A stretch of DNA of 25,040 bases from an uncultured Vogesella sp. Lineage in GTDB: Bacteria; Pseudomonadota; Gammaproteobacteria; Burkholderiales; Chromobacteriaceae. Under the pieces are notes generated by a model that was given only the letters and a program-made list of their open reading frames with translations, searched no databases and was not told where the DNA came from. A program made the translations under genes and the position numbers. This document shows, one piece after another, positions 16,843 to 23,290 of the stretch. The first letter of the stretch is position 1. Each line of letters opens with the position of its first letter. The DNA lies in NCBI GenBank assembly GCA_946479405.1, contig CAMLGD010000018.1:1-25040 (forward strand). The letters run 5' to 3'.

Positions 16843-17538
16843 ATGCACAACAACACCCGTAAAGCCCTGGTTGTCCTTTCTGGCGGCCAGGACTCCACTA
16901 CCTGCCTGTACTGGGCACTGCGCGAATTCGGCGCCGGCAATGTCGAGGCCGTGACCTTCGACTACGGCCAGCGCCACCGCGTGGAGCTGGACGCCGCACG
17001 CCAGGTAGCCGCCATGGCCGGCGTGCGCCAGACCGTACTGCCGATCGACACCTTCGCCGCCATCGGCGGCAATGCGCTGACCGACGACAGCATCACCCCG
17101 GAAAGCGGCGCCCGCGCCGATGACGACAGCGCGCTGCCCAACACCTTCGTGCCGGGCCGCAACCTGGTGTTCCTCAGCTTTGCCGCCGCCTTTGCCTACA
17201 CCCGTGGCATCGAGCACGTGGTCACCGGCGTGGCGCAGACCGACTATTCCGGCTACCCGGACTGCCGCGAGAACACGCTGAAGGCGCTGGAACTGGCGCT
17301 ACGTCTGGGCATGGACAGCCGCGTCAGCCTGCACACGCCGCTAATGTTCATGAGCAAGGCCGAAACCGTTCAGCTGGCGCAGGACGTCGGCGCCATGGAC
17401 GCCATGGCCTACAGCCACACCTGCTACAACGGCGAAGTGCCACCCTGTGGCCATTGCGCCTCCTGCGAGCTGCGCGCCAAAGGCTTTGCCGAGGCCGGCG
17501 TGGCCGACCCGCTCATCGTGCGTACCCGGGGAGCCTGA
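16843..17538 (+). CDS. queC: 7-cyano-7-deazaguanine (preQ0) synthase
   Basis: 231 residues from the ATG at 16843; an in-frame ATG at 16789 is passed over because it lies inside the leader hairpin region, and ACGGA precedes the chosen start. The adenylating PP-loop is ALVVLSGGQDSTTCLYWAL (8-26). FDYGQRHRVEL follows, then FVPGRNLVFLSFAAAFAY. The C-terminal zinc site is Cys194, Cys202, Cys205 and Cys208 in HTCYNGEVPPCGHCASC. QueC converts 7-carboxy-7-deazaguanine, ATP and ammonia into preQ0, the last step of the shared pathway to queuosine in tRNA. It is first in a tight operon: the queD start is two bases after its stop. Later steps (QueF, Tgt, QueA) are not in the window. Confidence 0.97.
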   Translation: MHNNTRKALVVLSGGQDSTTCLYWALREFGAGNVEAVTFDYGQRHRVELDAARQVAAMAGVRQTVLPIDTFAAIGGNALTDDSITPESGARADDDSALPNTFVPGRNLVFLSFAAAFAYTRGIEHVVTGVAQTDYSGYPDCRENTLKALELALRLGMDSRVSLHTPLMFMSKAETVQLAQDVGAMDAMAYSHTCYNGEVPPCGHCASCELRAKGFAEAGVADPLIVRTRGA

Positions 17539-17540
17539 AC

Positions 17541-18557
17541 ATGAACAGTCACAACCAACTGGCCGCCGCCGGTTTCGAGGCCGCGCGCACGCTGCCAGGC
17601 ATCGGCGAACACGGCCACAGCTTTCGCGTGCTGGCGCGCGCCAATGCGGTACCCGGCCAACTGACGCTGGGCGCCGAGCTGCAACATGCCGCCGCCGCGC
17701 TCAATTACTGCAATCTGAACCACAAGCTGGAGTACTGCGGCGATCTGGCACTGGCGCAGCATCTGGCGGCGCAGTGCAGCCTGCCGGTAGACCTGCATCT
17801 GGCCAGCGCGCCGGACCGTGGCGTGCTGCTGGGTGAAAACGGCGACGCCTACGTGTATCTGGACACCCGCTTCGAGGCCGCCCACCAGCTGCCGCACGTG
17901 CCGCCGGGCCACAAGTGCGGCCGCCTGCATGGCCATGGCTTTGGCGTGCGCATCGTCGCCGCCGCCGACAAGGCCAGCGTCAACGACATCCTGCTCAAGG
18001 CCTGGCCACCGTTGTTTGCGCGGCTGAACCACCGCTACCTGAACGACATCCCCGGCCTGGAAAACCCCACCAGCGAGGTGATGGCCGCTTGGTTGTATCA
18101 GCAACTGCAGCCGGCACTGGCCGGTCTGGCCTGGGTGGAAGTGCGCGAAACCCACACCGCCGGCAGCCAGTACGACGGCGAAACCTTCCGCATCTGGAAG
18201 GAACAGCACTTCGAAAGCGCAGTGCCGTTCGATGGCGAAGGCCACTACACCGGCCACAGCTATCTGATCCGCCTGATGCTGCAGGGCAAGCTGGACGCGG
18301 TGATGGGCTGGGTGCTGGACTTTGGCGATGTGAAAGAGCGCTTCAAGCCGATCTATCGCCAGCTGGATCACAACCCGCTGGACCGCTTGCCGGGCATCCA
18401 GGGCAGTGACAGCGCCAGCGTGGTGGAGTGGGTGCACGGCCAGCTCAAGGGCCGGGTGCCGGAGCTGGCACGCATCGACCTGATGAGCACGCCGCAACAC
18501 GGCGTATCGCTGAGCTGGCATGGCGACATGCGCTGGCCGCTGCTGTTCGGCCAGTAA
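17541..18557 (+). CDS. queD: QueD-like 6-carboxytetrahydropterin synthase with three tandem PTPS-fold domains
   Basis: 338 residues, nearly three times the usual 120 for QueD. The start at 17541 has GGGGAG at 17528-17533. Three repeats can be aligned by motif. Domain 1 (about 8-107) is degenerate: FEAARTL (Arg16 for the zinc His), GEHGHSF, LNHKLEY. Domain 2 (about 108-212) has full zinc and nucleophile motifs: FEAAHQL (His115), Cys126, HGH (His130, His132), LNHRYLND, LENPTSE and Glu203, but Asn163 where QueD has Asp. Domain 3 (about 213-328) lacks the first zinc His and Cys but keeps GHSY, VLDFGDVK and LDHNPLD (Asp276-His277). QueD turns 7,8-dihydroneopterin triphosphate into 6-carboxytetrahydropterin. 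It sits between queC and queE, which supports that role. The domain count is my motif reading, not a computed alignment. Confidence 0.9.
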   Translation: MNSHNQLAAAGFEAARTLPGIGEHGHSFRVLARANAVPGQLTLGAELQHAAAALNYCNLNHKLEYCGDLALAQHLAAQCSLPVDLHLASAPDRGVLLGENGDAYVYLDTRFEAAHQLPHVPPGHKCGRLHGHGFGVRIVAAADKASVNDILLKAWPPLFARLNHRYLNDIPGLENPTSEVMAAWLYQQLQPALAGLAWVEVRETHTAGSQYDGETFRIWKEQHFESAVPFDGEGHYTGHSYLIRLMLQGKLDAVMGWVLDFGDVKERFKPIYRQLDHNPLDRLPGIQGSDSASVVEWVHGQLKGRVPELARIDLMSTPQHGVSLSWHGDMRWPLLFGQ

Positions 18558-18567
18558 GGGGCGCGCC

Positions 18568-19197
18568 ATGTATACCGTGAAAGAGATTTTCTACACCCTG
18601 CAGGGCGAAGGCCGCCAGGCCGGCCGCGCGGCGGTGTTCTGCCGTTTTTCCGGCTGCAACCTGTGGTCCGGCCGCGAGGAAGACCGCAGCAAGGCCATCT
18701 GCCAGTTTTGCGATACCGATTTTGTCGGCACCGGCGACGATGGCGGCAAATTCCCCACCGCCGCCGGGCTGGCCGCGCGCATCGCCGCCGAATGGCAGGG
18801 CGAAGGCGGCCAACCTTACGTAGTGTTCACCGGCGGCGAGCCGCTGCTGCAGCTGGATACCACGCTGGTGGACGCCATGCACGCGGTGGGCTTTGAAGTG
18901 GCGGTGGAAACCAACGGCAGCCTGCCGGCACCGGCCGGCATCGACTGGATCTGCGTCAGCCCCAAGGCCGGCGCCGACTGGGTGCAGCGCAGCGGCCACG
19001 AGCTGAAGCTGGTGTTCCCGCAGCCCACGCTGCTGCCGTCCGAGCTGCCGGCCGATCTGGCGTTCGAACACCGCTACCTGCAACCGATGGACAGCCCGCT
19101 GCAGCGCCAGAACACGCGCGAGGCGATTGCCTGGTGCATGGCGCATCCGGACTGGCGGCTGTCGGTGCAGACGCACAAGGTGGTCAACATCCGCTGA
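18568..19197 (+). CDS. queE: 7-carboxy-7-deazaguanine synthase (radical SAM)
   Basis: 209 residues from the ATG at 18568, with AAGGGG (18556-18561) overlapping the queD stop. The N-terminus MYTVKEIFYTLQGEG is typical of QueE. The radical-SAM cluster cysteines are Cys30, Cys45 and Cys48, a CX14CX2C spacing found in one QueE branch rather than the plain CX3CX2C. VVFTGGEPLLQLD, VAVETNGSLP and ICVSPKAG follow in order. It rearranges 6-carboxytetrahydropterin, made by QueD, to 7-carboxy-7-deazaguanine, which QueC then uses. It is the last gene of the que operon; a perfect 11-bp stem terminator follows at 19216. Confidence 0.96.
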   Translation: MYTVKEIFYTLQGEGRQAGRAAVFCRFSGCNLWSGREEDRSKAICQFCDTDFVGTGDDGGKFPTAAGLAARIAAEWQGEGGQPYVVFTGGEPLLQLDTTLVDAMHAVGFEVAVETNGSLPAPAGIDWICVSPKAGADWVQRSGHELKLVFPQPTLLPSELPADLAFEHRYLQPMDSPLQRQNTREAIAWCMAHPDWRLSVQTHKVVNIR

Positions 19198-19215
19198 GGT
19201 GTTCACCCGCCAGAC

Positions 19216-19249
19216 ACAAGGCCGCCCGCAGGGCGGCCTTGTTGTTTGC
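19216..19249 (+). terminator. Rho-independent terminator of the que operon
   Basis: CAAGGCCGCCC (19217-19227) pairs perfectly with GGGCGGCCTTG (19231-19241) around GCA, followed by TTGTTTG. The stem is very strong and the T tract broken. Confidence 0.85.
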
Positions 19250-19287
19250 TGGCCGAAGAGATGCCACCTCCTCACCAGGCACCGCAA

Positions 19288-19299
19288 ACGTTGGCCGCA
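19288..19299 (-). repeat. Copy of the 12-mer between queE and the buf operon
   Basis: Exact ACGTTGGCCGCA in the plus strand, preceded by CAA and so with no left palindromic arm. It lies between the que terminator and the buf promoter region. Confidence 0.75.
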
Positions 19300-19340
19300 G
19301 CCCTCCACATCTGGCCCGCTAAAATTTTTTGCGCCTTGCT

Positions 19341-19367
19341 GTAATCTCCTGCCGGACTACGCGACTA
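19341..19367 (+). promoter_or_regulatory. Candidate ECF-sigma-type promoter of the bufferin operon
   Basis: GTAATC (19341-19346), 15 bases, CGACTA (19362-19367), giving a leader of about 50 bases to the ATG at 19426. The GTAA-type -35 with a CG-starting -10 resembles promoters read by extracytoplasmic-function sigma factors, which are known to control some DUF2282 operons. No good sigma-70 pair was found in the 19250-19425 gap. This is pattern resemblance only. Confidence 0.35.
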
Positions 19368-19425
19368 AAGCCTCGAACGCGATACATTGCGCGTTTGCCA
19401 ACCCCACCCTTACAGGAGCTTCATC

Positions 19426-19683
19426 ATGTCCATTACCAGCCAAACCCTGATCGCCTCCGCCCTCACCGCCGTGGTGGCCATGAGCGTGGCCGCTCCGGCC
19501 GTCGCCGCCGATGCCAAGGAAAAATGCTATGGCGTGGCCATGGCCGGCAAGAACGATTGTGCCGCCGCCGGTCACAGCTGTGCCGGCCAGGCTAAGGTAG
19601 ACAAAGACCCGATGGACTGGAAATACGTGGCCAAGGGCAGCTGCACCCAGATGGGCGGCATGCTGGAGCCGATGAAGAAATAA
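19426..19683 (+). CDS. bufA: DUF2282 secreted small peptide, bufferin precursor (BufA1 type)
   Basis: 85 residues from the ATG at 19426, with AGGAG at 19414-19418; an upstream in-frame ATG at 19387 lacks a ribosome site and would spoil the signal peptide. Residues 1-28 form a signal peptide ending APAVAA. The mature part has exactly four cysteines, Cys34, 45, 52 and 73, in the DUF2282 pattern [34 protein letters not shown]. Known for the family: these peptides are modified on cysteine by a DUF692 (MNIO) iron enzyme, exported to the periplasm, and bind copper. The next genes are exactly the expected partners, DUF692, DUF2063 and DoxX. Here the modification and copper role are inferred from family and operon, not shown. 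A long hairpin separates it from the enzyme gene. Confidence 0.93.
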   Translation: MSITSQTLIASALTAVVAMSVAAPAVAADAKEKCYGVAMAGKNDCAAAGHSCAGQAKVDKDPMDWKYVAKGSCTQMGGMLEPMKK

Positions 19684-19696
19684 TCCCCCTGCCCCG

Positions 19697-19765
19697 CCCC
19701 CGCGGCGGCACCGCCTCCGGTCATTCTGGCTGCCTGACCGGCGGTGGTGCCGCCGGCTCCGGGGG
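19697..19765 (+). other. Large intercistronic hairpin between bufA and bufB
   Basis: GGCGGCACC (19704-19712) pairs with GGTGCCGCC (19746-19754). Inside, CCGGTCA (19717-19723) pairs with TGACCGG around an 11-base loop, joined by two G-C pairs, one G-U and one mismatch. An outer CCCCCG/CGGGGG (19697-19702 and 19760-19765) can add six pairs beyond a bulge. No T tract follows, so it is unlikely to be a full terminator. It may protect bufA mRNA or limit read-through into bufB. Confidence 0.7.
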
Positions 19766-19827
19766 AGGCCGACCGCTAGCCGCCCCGACTTCGGCACCAC
19801 TCTGGCAACCCCGCACCCGCGCCCATC

Positions 19828-20667
19828 ATGAACTCTACCCTGCCCGTCTGCGCCGGCATCGGCCTGCGCCATCCGCACTATCGCCAGGTACTGGAGCAGT
19901 TGCCGCCGCTTGGCTGGCTGGAGCTGCACAGCGAGAACTTCTTTGCCGGCGGCCAGCCGCTGGCGATGCTGCAAACCCTGGCCGCACACTACCCGCTGTC
20001 GCTGCATGGCGTCGGGCTGGGGCTGGGCTCGGCCACGCGGCCGGATGGCGACCACCTGGCCGCGCTGCGCCGGCTGTTGCAGGCGGTACCGGCGGCAGCG
20101 GTATCCGAGCACCTGGCCTTCAACCACACCGCCAGCGGCCACTACGCCAACGACCTGCTGCCCTTGCCCTACACCCGCGACATGCTGGATATGGTGGCGG
20201 CCAACGTGGCCGAGGTACAGGACGCCATCGGCCGCCCGCTGCTGCTGGAAAACCTGTCCGCCTACCTGCAGTTTCCGGGCAACGAGATGAGCGAGGCGGC
20301 GTTCCTGGCCGAGCTGGTCCGCCGCACCGGCTGCGGCATCCTGCTGGACGTCAACAATCTGTACGTGAACCAGCAGAATCTGGGCGTGGATGTCGATGCC
20401 TTCCTGGCGGCGCTGCCGGGTGAGGCCATCGGCGAAATCCACCTCGCCGGCTACAGCACGCGCCAGTTCGACGACGGCAGCCAGCTGCTGGTGGATACCC
20501 ACAGCCAGCCGGTGCACCCGCCGGTGTGGACGCTGTACCAGCAGGTGCTGGCGCGCTTTGGCGCGCGCCCGACCCTGATCGAATGGGACAGCGACCTGCC
20601 GCCGCTGGACACGCTGCAAGCCGAAGCTGCCCGCGCCCAGCGCCTGCTACAGGACAGCCAGCCATGA
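19828..20667 (+). CDS. bufB: DUF692 multinuclear non-heme iron oxidative enzyme (MNIO), bufferin maturase
   Basis: 279 residues, normal for DUF692 (TIM-barrel fold). The start at 19828 has no clear ribosome site, although the N-terminus LPVCAGIGLRHPHY is typical. Candidate metal ligands in family motifs are His60 (SLHGV), Glu94-His95 (SEHLAF), Glu141 (LLENLS), Asp174 and Asn176 (LLDVNNLYVN), His205 (EIHLAGY), His225 (DTHSQPV) and Glu252 (LIEWD). Enzymes of this family use two or three irons and oxygen to modify cysteines in a peptide substrate in the cytoplasm; the BufB branch works on DUF2282 peptides. The substrate gene is 144 bases upstream and the partner gene overlaps its stop codon by four bases (ATGA), implying coupled translation. 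Confidence 0.93.
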   Translation: MNSTLPVCAGIGLRHPHYRQVLEQLPPLGWLELHSENFFAGGQPLAMLQTLAAHYPLSLHGVGLGLGSATRPDGDHLAALRRLLQAVPAAAVSEHLAFNHTASGHYANDLLPLPYTRDMLDMVAANVAEVQDAIGRPLLLENLSAYLQFPGNEMSEAAFLAELVRRTGCGILLDVNNLYVNQQNLGVDVDAFLAALPGEAIGEIHLAGYSTRQFDDGSQLLVDTHSQPVHPPVWTLYQQVLARFGARPTLIEWDSDLPPLDTLQAEAARAQRLLQDSQP

Positions 20668-21416
20668 CGCCCTCCACCCACTGGCAGGCCGACCTGCTGG
20701 CCGCCATCGCCGACCCGCAGTGGCAGCCGACACCGGACCTCCCCGCCGCCGCGCTGGCGGTGTATCGCAACAACTACCGCGTCGGGCTGATGGAGATGCT
20801 GGCGCTGGCCTACCCGCTCTGCCGCCAGCTGCTGGGCAGCGACTTCTTCGACGGCGTGGCACGTGAATACGTGCGCGCCACACCGTCGCACAGCGGCAAT
20901 CTGCACCACTACGGCGCCACGCTGGCCGACTTCATCGCCGGCTTTACGCCCTGTGCCGAGCTGCCGTATCTGCCGGACGTGGCGCGCATGGAATGGGCGC
21001 TGCACCACGGCTACTACGCGCCGGACGCGCCACGCTACGATGCGGCCAACCTTGCCGCCGTGCCGCCCGCCAGCTGGGGACAACTGCGCTTCGGCTTGCA
21101 ACCGGCGGCGACGGTACTGCTATCGCGCTGGCCACTGGCCGCCATCCACGCCTGGCATCAGCCGGGCGGCACGGACACCGTGGTGGACATGCAGCAGGCG
21201 CAATCGCTGCTGCTGTACCGCGACCACGCTGGCCGCATGCAGCTGACCGCGCTGGATAGCGCCACGGCGGCGTTCTGCCACGCGCTGTACCTCGGCAGCA
21301 CACTGGACGAGGCGACCGCCGCGGCGCTGGCGCGGGATGCCGGCTTCGACCTGCAGGCGGCACTGCTGCTGTTGCTGCACAGCGGCGCACTCTCCACCGT
21401 GAAGGAGTCATCATGA
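20664..21416 (+). CDS. bufC: DUF2063 partner protein of the MNIO enzyme
   Basis: 250 residues from the ATG at 20664, which overlaps the bufB stop as ATGA. The N-terminal DUF2063 domain (about 5-95) is recognised by HWQADLLAAI, LAVYRNNYRVGLMEMLALAYPLCRQLLG and FFDGVAREYVRATPSHSGNLHHYG. The C-terminal part has LPYLPDVARMEWALHHGYYA and a region that looks like the substrate-recognition half of the family. Such proteins bind the precursor peptide and present it to the DUF692 enzyme; they have no known catalysis of their own. It is translationally coupled on both sides, overlapping doxX by four bases as well. AAGGAG near its 3' end serves doxX. Confidence 0.9.
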   Translation: MTPSTHWQADLLAAIADPQWQPTPDLPAAALAVYRNNYRVGLMEMLALAYPLCRQLLGSDFFDGVAREYVRATPSHSGNLHHYGATLADFIAGFTPCAELPYLPDVARMEWALHHGYYAPDAPRYDAANLAAVPPASWGQLRFGLQPAATVLLSRWPLAAIHAWHQPGGTDTVVDMQQAQSLLLYRDHAGRMQLTALDSATAAFCHALYLGSTLDEATAAALARDAGFDLQAALLLLLHSGALSTVKESS

Positions 21417-21859
21417 TCGCCATCTTGCTACGTTGCGGCCAACGTCTCGGCCCGCTGCTGGAGCGCTGGCTGCAGCCGGCAGTGCTGCTGGCCATGCGCC
21501 TGTATCTGGCCAAGGTGTTCTTCGCCTCCGGCCTCACCAAGCTGGCAGACTGGGACACCACCTTGCTGCTGTTCCGCGAGGAATACCACGTGCCGCTGCT
21601 GCCGCCGGCACTGGCGGCGGTGCTGGGGGCCGGTGGCGAGCTGCTGTTGCCGCCGCTGCTGCTGGTCGGGCTGTGCGGGCGCTTTGCCGCCCTGGGGCTG
21701 ACGGTGCTCAACATCATGGCGGTGATCAGCTACTGGCATGCGCTGCAAGGCACCGCACTGGAGTTCCATCTGGTGTGGGGGCTGATGCTGGCGCTGTTGC
21801 TGGCGGCCGGTCCCGGGCGGCTGGCGCTGGATCAGGCAGTCAAACAACGGTTTGGATGA
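21413..21859 (+). CDS. DoxX-family inner-membrane protein
   Basis: 148 residues. The start at 21413 overlaps the bufC stop (ATGA), with AAGGAG upstream. Four hydrophobic segments are visible: LLAMRLYLAKVFFASGLTKL (about 24-43, containing the DoxX signature), LAAVLGAGGELLLPPLLLVGL, FAALGLTVLNIMAVISYW and FHLVWGLMLALLLAAGP. DoxX proteins are poorly understood and often accompany DUF692/DUF2063/DUF2282 genes. Roles proposed include handling of membrane redox or of the operon's peptide; nothing here decides. An exact 12-mer copy at 21434-21445 lies near the start of the gene, encoding LRCGQRLG. The gene is the last of the buf operon; no terminator is seen before serB. Confidence 0.88.
   Translation: MIAILLRCGQRLGPLLERWLQPAVLLAMRLYLAKVFFASGLTKLADWDTTLLLFREEYHVPLLPPALAAVLGAGGELLLPPLLLVGLCGRFAALGLTVLNIMAVISYWHALQGTALEFHLVWGLMLALLLAAGPGRLALDQAVKQRFG
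21434..21445 (+). repeat. Copy of the 12-mer TGCGGCCAACGT inside the doxX gene
   Basis: Exact copy in the plus strand, encoding CGQR in the variable N-terminal tail before the first membrane helix. Confidence 0.7.
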
Positions 21860-21886
21860 CGCACGCCGGGCGCCCGCAACGCGTGG

Positions 21887-21892
21887 CATAAT
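21887..21892 (+). promoter_or_regulatory. Candidate -10 element of serB
   Basis: CATAAT preceded by TGG in the 68-base gap between doxX and serB; transcription would start near 21899, about 30 bases before the serB ATG. No matching -35 was found, so this is tentative. Confidence 0.35.
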
Positions 21893-21927
21893 CGACGGCA
21901 ATGTTTATCCAACTGTATTGATTGTCC

Positions 21928-22776
21928 ATGAGCGCCAGCCACACTCTCGTCCTGCAAGCCCCCCATCTTGATGTCACCCGCGTCACCGAACTGTCCATTC
22001 TGGCCGGTGCGGCCAACGTACCGACCATCGCCAACGGCGTGGCCCGTGTCGTCGGCTGCAACCCGGCACGGCGCGAGGTGGTGCTGGAGCGCGCCGAGAC
22101 GCTGGGCGTGGATGCCAACTTTGTCGATGGCGAACGCCGCTTCGCCGATTTCGGCCTGCTGGTGTCCGACATGGACTCCACGCTGATCACCATCGAGTGC
22201 ATCGACGAAATCGCCGACATGCAGGGGCTGAAACCGCAGGTGGCGGCCATCACCGAGCGCTCGATGCGCGGCGAACTGGATTTCTGCCAGTCGCTGCGCG
22301 AACGCGTGGCGCTGCTGGCCGGGCTGCCGGAAGCCGCGCTGGCACAGGTGTACGAGCAACGCCTGCAACTGATGCCGGGCGCCCAGGCGCTACTGGCCGC
22401 CTGCCGCGAACACGACGTCAAGTTCATGCTGGTCTCCGGCGGCTTTACCTACTTTACCGAGCGTCTGAAAGCCGAGCTGAATCTCGACTATACCTATGCC
22501 AACCAGCTGGAAATCGTCGATGGCAAGCTTACCGGCTGCGTGCTGGGCGACATCGTGGATGGCGCAGCCAAGCGCCAGCTGCTGATCGCCAAGCGCGAGG
22601 CGCTGGGCCTGCGCCCGGATCAGGTGATTGCGGTGGGCGATGGTGCCAACGACCTGAACATGCTGGCCGAAGCCGGTGTCGGTGTGGCCGCCCACGCCAA
22701 GCCGGTGGTGCGCGCCCAGGCCGCCTACCGCCTCAATGTCTGCGGCCTGGACGCCATTCGCAACCTGTTCCTGTAA
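21928..22776 (+). CDS. serB: Phosphoserine phosphatase (HAD family)
   Basis: 282 residues from the ATG at 21928; an in-frame TTG at 21922 is less likely. A variable N-terminal domain (about 1-75) precedes the HAD core. The core has motif I VSDMDSTLITIECIDEIAD (Asp81 nucleophile, Asp83), TERSMRGELDF substrate loop, motif II MLVSGGFTYFTERL, motif III with the Lys in GAAKRQLL, and motif IV VIAVGDGANDLNML. It removes phosphate from phosphoserine, the final step of serine synthesis in the cytoplasm. An exact 12-mer copy at 22008-22019 encodes AANV in the N-terminal domain. The next gene starts ten bases after the stop and may be co-transcribed. Confidence 0.96.
   Translation: MSASHTLVLQAPHLDVTRVTELSILAGAANVPTIANGVARVVGCNPARREVVLERAETLGVDANFVDGERRFADFGLLVSDMDSTLITIECIDEIADMQGLKPQVAAITERSMRGELDFCQSLRERVALLAGLPEAALAQVYEQRLQLMPGAQALLAACREHDVKFMLVSGGFTYFTERLKAELNLDYTYANQLEIVDGKLTGCVLGDIVDGAAKRQLLIAKREALGLRPDQVIAVGDGANDLNMLAEAGVGVAAHAKPVVRAQAAYRLNVCGLDAIRNLFL
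22008..22019 (+). repeat. Copy of the 12-mer TGCGGCCAACGT inside serB
   Basis: Exact copy in the plus strand, in the variable N-terminal domain of SerB, encoding part of GAANVPT. Confidence 0.7.
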
Positions 22777-22786
22777 GCGGCCAACC

Positions 22787-23290
22787 GTGACCCTGCCCCA
22801 GCTCGATACCGCCAGCTTCGATGCCCAGCTACCGCTGGCCATCCGCCAGGCCGATGCGCAAGAAACCGCCCGCGCGCTACTGGAAACCCGGCTGGCGCTG
22901 GCCATCCTGGCCGCGCCGGGCGATGCCGGCGACGGCTCCGCGCAGCTGCAGCGGCTGGAAGCCAAGCTCGACCTGTCGCTGGAGCTGGCGCTGCGCGCCC
23001 GCGCGCAGCAGACCGGGCAAGTGTGCCGCTGCCGCATCGGGCTGGACAGCATTGCCTGGCAGCATGACAGCGCGCTGCCACTGGGCAGCCAGTGGCTGCT
23101 CAGCCTGCAGACCGGGCTGGATTCCGCGCTGACGCTGCACCTGCCGATCAGCATCCGTCTGTGTGAGCAGCACGCCGACGGCTGGCTGCTGCGTGCCGAC
23201 TGGAGCGGCGCGCTGGCCGAGGCAGTACAGCAAAACTGGGAGCGCTGGGTGTTCCGCGGCCACCGGCAACAGGTGGGCAAACGTCGATGA
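22787..23290 (+). CDS. Small protein, tentatively an atypical PilZ-type c-di-GMP receptor
   Basis: 167 residues from a GTG at 22787; an in-frame ATG at 22676 lies inside serB and gives an unrelated N-terminus. There is no good ribosome site, so translational coupling to serB is likely. No signal peptide or membrane segment. The first half is helical and Ala/Leu-rich with LQRLEAKLDLSLELALRARAQQ, the second half is strand-like with CRIGLDSIAWQHDSALPLGSQWLL and LHLPISIRL. A Leu-rich helix before a beta-barrel-like domain resembles the atypical PilZ family (PF16823), but the classic RxxxR and DxSxxG motifs are absent. The best support is context: its stop overlaps the start of a diguanylate cyclase gene (ATGA). 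It could instead be an uncharacterised partner of that cyclase. Confidence 0.55.
   Translation: MTLPQLDTASFDAQLPLAIRQADAQETARALLETRLALAILAAPGDAGDGSAQLQRLEAKLDLSLELALRARAQQTGQVCRCRIGLDSIAWQHDSALPLGSQWLLSLQTGLDSALTLHLPISIRLCEQHADGWLLRADWSGALAEAVQQNWERWVFRGHRQQVGKRR

Noticed and set aside
19357..20619. 420-codon open frame on the minus strand across the buf operon
   Set aside because: It is antisense to bufA and bufB, which have clear family motifs; the translation is low in complexity and matches nothing.
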